A stretch of DNA of 64,000 nucleotides, from positions 18,414,001 to 18,478,000 of the forward strand of contig OZ316896.1 of the NCBI GenBank assembly GCA_973895155.1. The letters are read 5' to 3'. This document shows positions 9,185-17,649 of the stretch, piece after piece. Source of the DNA: Marsupella aquatica (Eukaryota; Marchantiophyta). Numbering within the stretch: the stretch's first letter is position 1; each line of letters begins with the position of its first letter. The notes under the pieces were generated by a model. The model had not been told where the DNA came from, ran no database searches, and saw only the letters and a program-made list of their open reading frames with translations. Position numbers and translations under genes: made by a program.

Positions 9185-10575
9185 TGTGGTATGGGTGTCC
9201 CTGCAATTTTTTCTGGAAACTTGTTTATTTTTAGCATATCACAAGATTTACTTACACTTTAGACACCTTCCGGCCAACATTTACTTGTTCTGGACACTTA
9301 TAGAAATATTTGACATCTCCGGCTTTCCTGACGATTCCTAGTGTACTTTGCCCGACGCTGTGACCAGCGCCCGTTTCTTTTACTCAAGACGCTGCGGAAG
9401 CGTCCAACCTCCTCATGACGCTTTTGGCAGTGCCCGACCGCCACCAAGACTCTATGAGGATTTCGACCGACGCTGTGGAAAGCGTCAGCTTCAACACACG
9501 ACGCTGTGAGCAGCGTCCACCCTAGTATTGACGCTGTGAGCAGTGTGAGCAGCGTCCGTTGGTTTTACTTAAGACGCTTCTAGCAGCGTCCAGATTCTCC
9601 CGACGCTTCTAGCAGCGTCCGCTCAACACTTAGTTTTTGAAGTAGATTACTAGTAAAGTAGTATTCTACCACCCTTGTTGAAGTACTTATGCTGTGCTTC
9701 TCCCTTGTTTAGTTTTAAGCTTGGAAAGGCACGACTGTTCTTACCTCCTCCATTTTAGGATTCCAGCACTTATAAGACAGAGTAGAATGCTCATTTGAAG
9801 TAGAGAGAAATAGAGTTAATACTGTATTCAGAATTGAGTCTTCTGAATAGTTTTCTCCTCCTTCCATTGTAACAAGGCATGCTGTGAGTGTTTTGTATGG
9901 AAGTAAAGCTATATTGATTGAAGTTAAGATTGAATTCAAGAGATTCCTGTGGTGATTGAATTCAGTTGCAGATTTCTGAAACTCGTATTGAATTCACTGC
10001 TAGGCTTGCTTGCAGAGTCGGGATTCGCTAGCCAATTCAAGAATAGTTAATGATAAATGAGAAGTAAATTCTGATTCTCAGAGTAGTTAGTACTGTTGCT
10101 TTGATTCTGGAATATGGTTTAGAGTTTGACTGAATTGCGTATCGCTGATGTCAAACCATGTTGACGGCATTTTAAATCATATCATTCATTTGCAATCAGA
10201 AAGCTTCTGCTTCATCAGATTGAGAATTCCATTATCATTAACCTTTGTGTTTTGAAGAGTGAGATGGATGAATTATGAGATAGATTTCATGTCTATACTG
10301 AGCCCAAATCCTTTCTGAAGGAGTGGCAGTAGCAGCTTGTAGTCTCTAAATCCTTACTCATTTCTTCTCTAATTCATAAATCAGAAGTTCAGTTACTTTG
10401 TTGTTTGTTTATTCGATTTTTTTTATTGAGAAGTGAAGTCAACATAGAGCTCAAGACTCTAAATCACTCGGAGTGATAAAAGTTATACAATTCATTCTGA
10501 AATCTGTTCTTAAAGGGATCGAAACCCTGGTTTTAGGTGAGGAGAGTCACTTTTGATACTTAGCACTATACGACA
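9185..10575 (+). repeat. Element A 3' LTR (about 1.39 kb)
   Basis: It starts TGTGG directly after the PPT and ends CGACA. The 3' half is related to the family B LTR: shared landmarks are CTCCCTTGT, ACTTACCTCC-like blocks, a GTTG(A/C)CGGCATTTTAAA block and TTCTTAAAGGGA near the end. It contains the GACGCT hairpin array (9354-9620) and no gene. The start rests on PPT and TG logic, because the 5' LTR is not in the window for comparison. CTTATAAGAC at 9770-9779 is a weak TATA candidate. Confidence 0.75.
9354..9620 (+). repeat. Array of about eight GACGCT hairpins in the A LTR
   Basis: Motif starts lie near 9354, 9388, 9417, 9469, 9500, 9530, 9571 and 9602. Several are perfect inverted repeats such as GACGCTGTGAGCAGCGTC (9500-9517) and GACGCTTCTAGCAGCGTC. 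Arms are constant while loops vary (GTGAGC, TTCTAGC, GTGGAA types), and some arms carry compensating or single changes. The array lies in what should be U3. Confidence 0.85.
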
Positions 10576-10577
10576 GA

Positions 10578-11288
10578 GAGTTTTGGAGATACTACTACCT
10601 TAAGAAGACTGAGGCCAGTTACATATTTGACCTCAGAAGTTTCGGAACTTCAAGAGTGGAGATGGCTCAATTTGATGAGTTCTGGACTGACTCAATCTAC
10701 TTCCGACCCATCCTTGCTATGATGCTACTTCAAGGGGATGTAGAAGTAGAAGATCCAGATTTGGTTTTGGCCTATTTCGGGAATTTTGCAGCTTACGCTC
10801 TGGACTTTGTGATTTCTTTTCTCATGCAGAGTAAGAAATCCACTTCTCACCAGAACTCTTACATTCCACGAGAGCCGAAGGTTGTCCTTGTTTCCACCAG
10901 TTCCCTAGCTGAGAAACAGAGGATCTGGAATAATGTCACTACTCAGACCCTGGCTCATTTCAACCGATATTTTAAAGATGTCAGATGGAGACTTCGACCC
11001 TTCTATTCCAGGATGATGAATAGTGATGAGTTTCTGCATCACTATCCCCAAGTATATGCTGCCACCTGCAACAACTATGATGTACTAGGGATATACAGAG
11101 AAGCTCTTCGTATAGATTCCTGTTATTTGATGAAGCGAATGCCTTTGATGTATCCTGAGAGACAACTAAGGTGCCTACCCTACTCTCGAGGATCACCACG
11201 TCAAACTGAGCTGATGGAGGTAACACAGAATCGGACTGTCACCTACGTGGAGCTGCTCGAACCCGATGATATTCGACAACAAGCTTGA
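10578..11288 (+). pseudogene. Element B ORF3, C-terminal fragment (copy 1)
   Basis: The frame is open from the A/B junction to TGA at 11286-11288 and matches the last 236 codons of the complete 804-residue ORF3 at 21049-23463. The first in-frame ATG is at 10662 (TGG AG|ATG GCT); an alternative start codon at 10656 only marks the ORF. The fragment is interpreted as the right part of an ORF3 cut by insertion of element A, with its left part predicted to lie beyond the 5' LTR of A, outside the window. It keeps the hydrophobic segment near LVLAYFGNF. Confidence 0.8.
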
Positions 11289-11495
11289 AGGAGACTATCT
11301 TTTTAGCTAGTATTGAAAAGTATAGTACTTTTACCAATTTTTCTAAATGTGTTGTAGAGCTTTAAAAGCTATGAGACTTCTTTAGGCTGTAGTCTGTACC
11401 TAGGAAACCCTACTGGAAAAATTTCAGAGTTTTCCGAACCAGGAGTAGAAAGTTAAAAATAGTTGAATCTACTCAATTTTTAGTATACTGAAATT

Positions 11496-11559
11496 AAGAG
11501 TTTAAGAGTTTAAGTTTTTACGTTTTTAAGAGTTTAAGTTTTTAAGAGTTTAAGAGTTC
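11496..11559 (+). repeat. AAGAGTTTAAG repeats in B LTR copy 1
   Basis: Five or six tandem variants of AAGAGTTTAAG and AAGTTTTTAAG lie about 200 bases after ORF3. The same block recurs at 23671-23734 and 35846-35909. Related TTAAGAG/TTTACGAG repeats also lie before ORF3 and before gag. Confidence 0.8.
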
Positions 11560-12479
11560 ATACTTAGCCATTTTTTCCGGCTTTCCACTTATTGAATCGT
11601 CGTTTTGACTTTTTGAGGGTTATGAAGAGGCATGTCTCTTCGACCCTGTGACCTCTTATTCTGTAGTTCATCACTATTTATACCTCTTCCCCTAGTGTAG
11701 AGAGATGGTTAAGTTTTGCAGTTTTGCCTCTCCCTTGTGTTAAACTAGTTGATCATGAATCTATGAGTTCGAGATCAGGTTTAACATTTGGAGAGACTTA
11801 CCTCCTTCTTGTATTTTGGAACCCAAATACTTGAAGTAAAACCTCAGTTATGAATCTCGTGAATTATAATGTCAGATTCCGCTTTGGTGACACATTGTAA
11901 TCTCACAAGTTCTTAGAGTTAACTCATTGAGTTTAAGTTGCATTGGAAATGATGTTTTCACCTTCATGTTGCTTAGTACCATCTAAATGCTGAAGTATTT
12001 ATCCTTTTAGATCTTGACTAAATATCACTTAGGAAGAAAGGTCAAGACATGTTGCCGGCATTTTAAAAGGATACTCTAGTATGCAGTTTAGATCTGAAAA
12101 GCCGTGTGGATTTGGATTCCCTTTAAAGTCATTCCATTATTACTTATGTCTAAGGAGTAACCTTGGTCTATTCCAGACTCCCTTAAGCATACTCTGAGAG
12201 ATTTTTCCTTGTGTTTTGTTAATTGCAATCTTTTGCTTAATTGAAGGTTATCTGATGTTGAGTTATCATCAAAAACTACTCACCGCTGTGGAGCGATCTT
12301 CAAAGTACCTGATTAAAGTAGTCAAGATTGATTACTATGTGTGACACAAGAGCTTAAAGCTTTGTTTTTAGTTTATTACATCAAACCAACCCCATCTTGT
12401 TCTTAAAGGGAACGAATACCGAGTTTGGAGACTTTAAAATGTGATTTTTGGTTCTCTATGGCAAACTACATGAGATTTT

Positions 12480-12497
12480 TGGCGCCGCTGCCGGGGA
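12480..12497 (+). promoter_or_regulatory. Primer binding site, tRNA-Asp type (copy 1)
   Basis: TGGCGCCGCTGCCGGGGA matches the complement of the 3' end of plant tRNA-Asp(GUC), TGGCGCCGTTGCCGGGGA, with a single C for T. Athila and Tat elements are known to use tRNA-Asp. It lies nine bases after the CTACA end of the LTR, so it fixes that LTR edge. Confidence 0.85.
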
Positions 12498-12592
12498 ACA
12501 AATCAAGGATGGTTTGAAGTACAGGCAGTGAATGCCAAAAGGAGGTTAATTCAGTGAATCTGGAATAAACAAAAGAAAGGTGGAAGTTGACC

Positions 12593-12760
12593 ATGGAACC
12601 CCAAGGAGAATGGGAGTTCCCTCCATTACAAATTCGATCTTTCACAATGGAAAATGCACCAGAGGCATTTAGGGAGAGATTTGGAGGTGAAACTCCTTCC
12701 TCAATTTTGGAAAGAAAGAGAAAAGCTAAAGCCAAGAAGGAAAGACGAAATGGGGCTTAG
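12593..12760 (+). CDS. ORF0a, small basic protein upstream of gag (copy 1)
   Basis: A 55-residue ORF with ATG and TAG stop begins about 95 bases after the primer site. It has an acidic/hydrophobic N-terminal half and a very basic C-terminal tail of Lys/Arg/Ala. ORF0b follows in the same frame after the in-frame TAG and nine codons. The copy at 24768-24935 is identical. I recognise no family. It could be a regulatory upstream ORF or the N-terminus of an ORF0a-ORF0b read-through protein. Confidence 0.5.
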   Translation: MEPQGEWEFPPLQIRSFTMENAPEAFRERFGGETPSSILERKRKAKAKKERRNGA

Positions 12761-12787
12761 TGGGGGAATACCCTTCCCAAGAAAGAG

Positions 12788-13648
12788 ATGGTGAGGAAAA
12801 GCAGACCTCAGAAAAGAGAAAGAGCCTTGATTAGGTCAAGGGATAATCAAACACACACGATTATCAGTGCCACTGCAAGAGAGAGAACAACTATTTTGAG
12901 AAGGCAGGTGTCCAACATCAGAGGAGGAAGCTACTTTTGGGGTGGCGAATTGGTGAAGGTTGACTCCTGGGACACCAATATTTTGTATGATTGTATATTT
13001 GTTTTCAGAAGAGCCCTAGATGGAAGACTGGAATTGATTGAAGCCACTCAAGATGAGGAATTTGATGCCAATTTTATTCCCCCCTTACTAAAAGAACATG
13101 ACATTAAGGAGGAAGTATTGGAGGAGGAACTTGAACATCAATTAAGGGAAACGTTGGATAAGTTAAAAGGGAATCCATTGTGGAGAAACCAACTTGATTA
13201 TGTTTTAACAGAGTTTTACCAGAATAATCCCAATTTAATACTTAGGGAGGAAAGACCAGTTATGACCTCCAATAGAAGAGAGTTGGTTGACACTTGTAAA
13301 TGGCATGCCGGAAGTGGATGGGTTCCATTGAAATGGAAGGAGGCAACTACCCAAAGGACATCCTTTAAGTGGACCATCCCACTCCCTCACTGCTCTGAAT
13401 TAACTGATGTAATGGTTTTTAAGAGAGTTTGGATTGATGATGAGGAATACAAGTTGCAGCCCATTAAGGAAGAACATGATTTAGAATTTTTAATAAGCAA
13501 GAAGGGGCAAATTAGTAACGGGGTTACTGAAGAAGAAGAACTAAGAATTAAGGAGGTGTTGGAAAAATTACACCATGTTGAACACCCTTGGGTTGATGCC
13601 CTGGACACTCTAGAAAATTTGTTAAACAACTACCGGACCTCAGCATAA
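12788..13648 (+). CDS. ORF0b, unknown protein upstream of gag (copy 1)
   Basis: A 286-residue ORF starts with ATG in the same frame as ORF0a. The N-terminus is basic. Two halves look like diverged repeats: residues 47-147 and 190-281 both run aromatic/hydrophobic strand, VF-(R/K)-R, an acidic stretch, then an EEELxxxLxExLxKL helix with a conserved tryptophan and a terminal LxxxYxxN-type end. I know no family. Extra ORFs upstream of gag are described for Ogre/Tat elements, but I cannot show homology to them. It is intact in both copies, which argues for use. The ORF ends with TAA; ORF0c follows in another frame. Confidence 0.65.
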   Translation: MVRKSRPQKRERALIRSRDNQTHTIISATARERTTILRRQVSNIRGGSYFWGGELVKVDSWDTNILYDCIFVFRRALDGRLELIEATQDEEFDANFIPPLLKEHDIKEEVLEEELEHQLRETLDKLKGNPLWRNQLDYVLTEFYQNNPNLILREERPVMTSNRRELVDTCKWHAGSGWVPLKWKEATTQRTSFKWTIPLPHCSELTDVMVFKRVWIDDEEYKLQPIKEEHDLEFLISKKGQISNGVTEEEELRIKEVLEKLHHVEHPWVDALDTLENLLNNYRTSA

Positions 13649-13730
13649 AAGAGGACAACAGAGGAGCGGATTTCCCCAAATTACAATCTTGATTTCAACT
13701 TTGAATAAGCAATTTGGTGAAATAATTGAA

Positions 13731-13982
13731 ATGCCTCCAATCAGGTCTTTAGGCACTTTGAGAGTAAGAAATTTGCATAATCGGTATGTTCAAACATGGG
13801 TACTGTCCCTAAGAGGACGAAGGGGTGTTCATTGGTTATCTATTACCTGGTGGGAAGGAGGCATTTTGCATCTGGTTATTTTAAAGTTAAATGGTAGAAT
13901 TACAGGAGAAGAGTATGTTATCATTTCTATACAAGAATTAGCTAGATCCTTGCTTCAAAGGCAAACTAGGAGACACAGATAA
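13731..13982 (+). CDS. ORF0c, small protein upstream of gag (copy 1)
   Basis: This is an 83-residue ORF from the ATG at 13731; the frame is open further up to a TTG at 13689, giving 97 residues. It is basic, with a tryptophan-rich core (TWV, HWL, TWW) and an arginine-rich end. The core loosely resembles the first strand block of the ORF0b repeats, so it may be a third, separated repeat unit. It lies 82 bases after ORF0b and 440 bases before gag. No family recognised. The copy at 25906-26157 is identical. Confidence 0.5.
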   Translation: MPPIRSLGTLRVRNLHNRYVQTWVLSLRGRRGVHWLSITWWEGGILHLVILKLNGRITGEEYVIISIQELARSLLQRQTRRHR

Positions 13983-14060
13983 CATTAGTTAGGTCAAGAA
14001 ATTTGTTAAGTACACCTACTCTCCTAAAAATGGGCGCTGCCGAGAACTGAAGGGACGGCA

Positions 14061-14178
14061 TTACGAGTAAGCCTTTACGTTTTTCTTTAGAGTTGAAGTT
14101 TTACGAGTAAACATACTCGAGTAAGGGTATAATAGTTGACGACTTACGAGTTGCGAGTTGACGACTTACGAGTTGAAG
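14061..14178 (+). repeat. TTTACGAGT / GAGTTGACGACTTACGAG repeats in gag leader (copy 1)
   Basis: Short, partly self-complementary repeats of TTACGAGTAA, TTTACGAGTAAAC and GAGTTGCGAGTTGACGACTTACGAG fill the leader before gag. They belong to the same motif family as the blocks at 20681-20850 and 23671-23734. The rest of 13983-14421 shows no gene. Confidence 0.7.
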
Positions 14179-14421
14179 GGCCGCGATGAACAGGCGCGCC
14201 ACTTCAACACTTGACCACTCGCTGCGACTGTTGGGGTGTACACCCCCTGAGGGTTACGAGAAGAGGCGCCATCAAGGGCCACGACGGTGCGAAAGGGTGC
14301 CAGCGGGAGGAACAATGGAAGAACGCGACCCCTCCATGCAAACTTAGACTCCCAAAGGAAACCAGAGTCAGTCCCAAACCATTAACTCGCTCCTGAAGAT
14401 TGCCGACTTTCAGGATGAGGA

Positions 14422-17400
14422 ATGTCTGATAAAGGGAAGCGAAGTTGGAGATTAAGACAAGAAGAAAAAGCAAGATCAGAAGCACCACCAACTCCCCTTA
14501 ATCCTAGGGGACTATTGCCCGAATTCCAATCCCCAGATTACCCAACACCGGGAAATGTAGTAGAGCGAGTTACCCTCATCCAACGAAATGAAATAGAAGG
14601 AACAGTAGACAAGCCTGCAACAAGTCGACCAACAATTTATAAATTACGCTCTAGGGATGTCCAATACATCTCACCTAAGCCTAAGAAGAAAGAAATTGAC
14701 ATAGCCAAACCACTGAGACGAACACAAAGCTTGGATGAATATGAGGGAACACCTGCGTTTCAGATAATTGGAACAGGAAAAACTACCAATACAAGGCATG
14801 AAAGCATAATTGAAGGAGGAATTCAGCAAATTGAATCTTTAAAATTTAATTCTGACTCACCTTTACTTCAAAGAACGCCTATTGATGAATCTGTCAGATT
14901 AGCAGAAGCACTACCCTCGCTTGGTTATGGAAGTGCCAGCAGCAGCTTAAGTGCGATAAGCACTCCAAATTCCGTAAATTCAATTTCACCATTAACATCT
15001 CAAGGATCAGTCACCAGCACTAGCTCACAATCTCTGAGAGCCTATCCTCCAATTAACCCAATTCCGGTTCCTATAAGACGACCTCAAATGGCTCGAAATA
15101 ATATTCGATACGATACCTTTAAGGGAACATCTAAGGAGGATGCTGAGACTTTCCTCAAGGAATTTGAAGCTGCAGCCACCTCAAATGGGCAAACCCAGGA
15201 TGCTGAAAAAGCCACGATTTTTGGAGGGTTATTAAAAAAGAATGCTCAAAAATGGTATGATCGATTTCCAGATAAGAATGACTGGGGAAAAACCAAGACC
15301 GGTTTCTTGGACAAATATAAGGAGGATGGTGTTGAGGCAAGGGCTTTTGCTAGAATCTCTCAACTAACCATGAAGAAACATGGCTCAGTGAGAAAGTACG
15401 CAGATAAATTACTAGATCTAGTGGATAAATATAATCCCAATACAGCCAAGTCCACCACGAGAGATTGGTTTATTAACGGGCTGCCCTCCCGAATTGCAAG
15501 GTATGTAAGACGAGAAGGTGGTACAACCTTTGAGGAAGCTCAGGAAGCAGCACAAAAATACGTGGACTCAGAAGTTTCTGAGAAGAAAAGAGTAAAAAAG
15601 GATTTGAAGAAGGGTAAGAGAAAGGATAAAAAGAAAAAGTCCTCTTCAAGCTCGGAGTCTGGTGATAGCGACACTACCACTACTGAAGGAACTAGTTCCG
15701 ACTCGGGCTCCAGCAGTAGCTCAAGCTCCAGTCCAAGTTCTGACGATGCGGACACCAAGACCAAAAGGATGCAGAAAAGCACGGTACCTCAGAAAGCCAA
15801 GACCCTGGATAAAATGATGGATTCCTTGACTAGTAAGTTGAATAAACTCTCTGTGAATGCCGCTATATTTAAACCAACTAGGAAACTCCCACCCACCATA
15901 CGAAATAATGTGTGGTGTACACGCTGTAATAACCAAGGACACTATCATCATGAGTGCCCTTCATTGCAACGAGCTGTCAATTATGGAGAAGAGGAAGAGT
16001 TATTAGACTATGGAGATACCTATGCGGTCCAAGCACCGTTTGCAGGGCAATACTTTCCCCCTGCTGCGGGACCACCTTCATGGGCCCAACAAAAATCCGC
16101 AGGACCTTCCTCATTTAATCGGCCTATACCAAGACCACCGATGGGACCTCCGGGAGGCTATCCACCCAGAGGAGCACCACGAGTACAAGGAACCTGCTAT
16201 AATTGTGGTCAACCAGGGCATTACTCACCAGAATGTCCGTACCCAAAGAGAGAAGTAGGGTACACACCAATTTGTGGCAACTGTGGAAAGGAAGGTCATC
16301 TCCCTGTGGAATGCCCAAATCCTCCGAAACCCAAGATGATGGTAAGATTTGCTAAAGAGCCTGTGAAGGAAGCACCCAGACCTGAAGAAGTAAGGATGGT
16401 ATATAGCCAGGAGAATCTGGAGCAATGCAGTCATGTGACCATAGAAGCAGAAGCTGAGGAGGAGGTGCATAATATCTATACCCAAAGTCTATCAGGCACT
16501 ATTCCGGATGTTGATTTGGAGCACTTAGTACAAGACCATGTTGTGGGAATGCCCAACCTACGGGTCCAAGAACGGGACCGTGTTTTGGAAACTTACGCCA
16601 CTACCAGATCCAAGTCTCATCATGAGAAGAAGCACGGTGAGGATGGTTCTAAGCGGAAGAAATCATCCAAACAGAAGAGCAAAACAAGGATACCGGCAAA
16701 GGAAGGTATCCCAAAAGAGGATGACCCAGCCTATGACAGGTATGACCCCAAGTACTTCCAGCCCGACATATCTACAGAGGTTAAAACTCAAATACATGAG
16801 TTAACCAAGGATGCACCCCTGCTAGTGGAACGGAAGGAAGTCCCTCCAGAGCTAAAAAAGCCTGAACCCAAGATGACCTTGGTACCAACACTCAAACCAA
16901 AGGGGTATGATATCGTGGACGTTGTCAAGAGCCAACCTGCCAACATTACGATTGGGGAGCTATTAGTAGACAATCCCACTTATAAAAAGCAGTTAAGAAC
17001 CTTGCTGACAGGAAGGAGGAAAAGAAGGAAACTACCTTCTGTGGAGGCCTTGAGACTAGAATGGGAAGATAAAGGACCTCCGGAAATTGAAGTTCAGGTC
17101 ATGGGGTGTGTAATACCCGCAGTACCAGTAGACGGAGGATCGAGTGTGAACATCATGACCGAGGAAACAGCATCCAACATTGGCATCCATAAGTTTGAAA
17201 AGACCTTACAAATACTACGCATGGCCGATCAATCCAGAGTAGTGCCAGTAGGAAAACTTATTGGGATCGACACAATTATTGGGGGCCTGACTTTCCCCTT
17301 AGATTTTGTAGTTCTCCGACCTGAAGTTCCCTCCTCCTATCCTTTGCTATTAGGGAGACCCTGGTTATATAAGGCCAAGGTCAAGGTTGATTGGCACCAA

Positions 17401-17619
17401 CGACAGATGTCCTTTGGGACACCCCGAGTCACTATCAGTTGGATGGATGAACCACATATGGGCGAAACCCAATCAGATGATGGGTACACTTCTGACTTCT
17501 CAGATTCTACTCTCCTTATCAAAGCTCCCAAGTTTGAATCTCTAGAAGTCGGATATCTTGATATCATGGAGGTCGAGGGTGACACACCAAGTGAAGGGAC
17601 TCACCCACCAGTCTCCTGA
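14422..17619 (+). CDS. gag-pro: Element B Gag-protease polyprotein (copy 1)
   Basis: A 1065-residue ORF starts at ATG 14422 and is the closest relative of the element A Gag. It has a variable serine/threonine-rich N-terminus, a capsid domain at about 224-385, a lysine then serine-rich linker, three CCHC zinc knuckles near 499, 592 and 618, and a lysine-rich region. The retropepsin has Asp904 in VDGGSS and ends LLGRPWL. The stop TGA (17617-17619) is followed by CAT GAG in the same open frame as pol. The second copy (26597-29794) differs by one residue (Thr for Met). Role: particle assembly, RNA packaging and self-cleavage. Confidence 0.94.
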   Translation: MSDKGKRSWRLRQEEKARSEAPPTPLNPRGLLPEFQSPDYPTPGNVVERVTLIQRNEIEGTVDKPATSRPTIYKLRSRDVQYISPKPKKKEIDIAKPLRRTQSLDEYEGTPAFQIIGTGKTTNTRHESIIEGGIQQIESLKFNSDSPLLQRTPIDESVRLAEALPSLGYGSASSSLSAISTPNSVNSISPLTSQGSVTSTSSQSLRAYPPINPIPVPIRRPQMARNNIRYDTFKGTSKEDAETFLKEFEAAATSNGQTQDAEKATIFGGLLKKNAQKWYDRFPDKNDWGKTKTGFLDKYKEDGVEARAFARISQLTMKKHGSVRKYADKLLDLVDKYNPNTAKSTTRDWFINGLPSRIARYVRREGGTTFEEAQEAAQKYVDSEVSEKKRVKKDLKKGKRKDKKKKSSSSSESGDSDTTTTEGTSSDSGSSSSSSSSPSSDDADTKTKRMQKSTVPQKAKTLDKMMDSLTSKLNKLSVNAAIFKPTRKLPPTIRNNVWCTRCNNQGHYHHECPSLQRAVNYGEEEELLDYGDTYAVQAPFAGQYFPPAAGPPSWAQQKSAGPSSFNRPIPRPPMGPPGGYPPRGAPRVQGTCYNCGQPGHYSPECPYPKREVGYTPICGNCGKEGHLPVECPNPPKPKMMVRFAKEPVKEAPRPEEVRMVYSQENLEQCSHVTIEAEAEEEVHNIYTQSLSGTIPDVDLEHLVQDHVVGMPNLRVQERDRVLETYATTRSKSHHEKKHGEDGSKRKKSSKQKSKTRIPAKEGIPKEDDPAYDRYDPKYFQPDISTEVKTQIHELTKDAPLLVERKEVPPELKKPEPKMTLVPTLKPKGYDIVDVVKSQPANITIGELLVDNPTYKKQLRTLLTGRRKRRKLPSVEALRLEWEDKGPPEIEVQVMGCVIPAVPVDGGSSVNIMTEETASNIGIHKFEKTLQILRMADQSRVVPVGKLIGIDTIIGGLTFPLDFVVLRPEVPSSYPLLLGRPWLYKAKVKVDWHQRQMSFGTPRVTISWMDEPHMGETQSDDGYTSDFSDSTLLIKAPKFESLEVGYLDIMEVEGDTPSEGTHPPVS

Positions 17620-17649
17620 CATGAGGAGAGGGCAGAGGAAGACACCCGG

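Larger units (their letters stand above)
1..10575 (+). mobile_element. Ty3/gypsy LTR retrotransposon, element A (5' part outside window)
   Basis: The order gag, protease, stop, reverse transcriptase, RNase H, integrase is that of a Ty3/gypsy element. Reverse transcriptase and integrase motifs resemble those of the plant Athila/Tat-like group. Two further ORFs, ORF3A and ORF4A, follow pol, then a polypurine tract and a 3' LTR ending at 10575. The last 30 bases of A align without gaps to the last 30 bases of the B LTR, and both end in CA, which fixes the right edge. The next base starts the interior of a B-family ORF3, so I infer that A inserted into B. The 5' LTR, primer site and gag start lie left of the window. 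All major ORFs are open, so A looks young. Confidence 0.9.
10576..12470 (+). repeat. Element B LTR copy 1 (3' part only)
   Basis: It is identical to 22751-24645 and 34926-36820 except for G at 12330 (C in the other two) and A at 11204 (G in copy 2 only). It begins inside the ORF3 reading frame where element A ends, and ends in CTACA nine bases before the primer binding site. The non-coding stretch 11289-12470 holds the LTR control region; CTATTTATAC at 11674-11683 is a possible TATA box. Confidence 0.85.

Noticed and set aside
9354-9620. CRISPR-like array
   Set aside because: The repeats are short inverted repeats with irregular, related spacers in a plant retrotransposon LTR, with no Cas genes.
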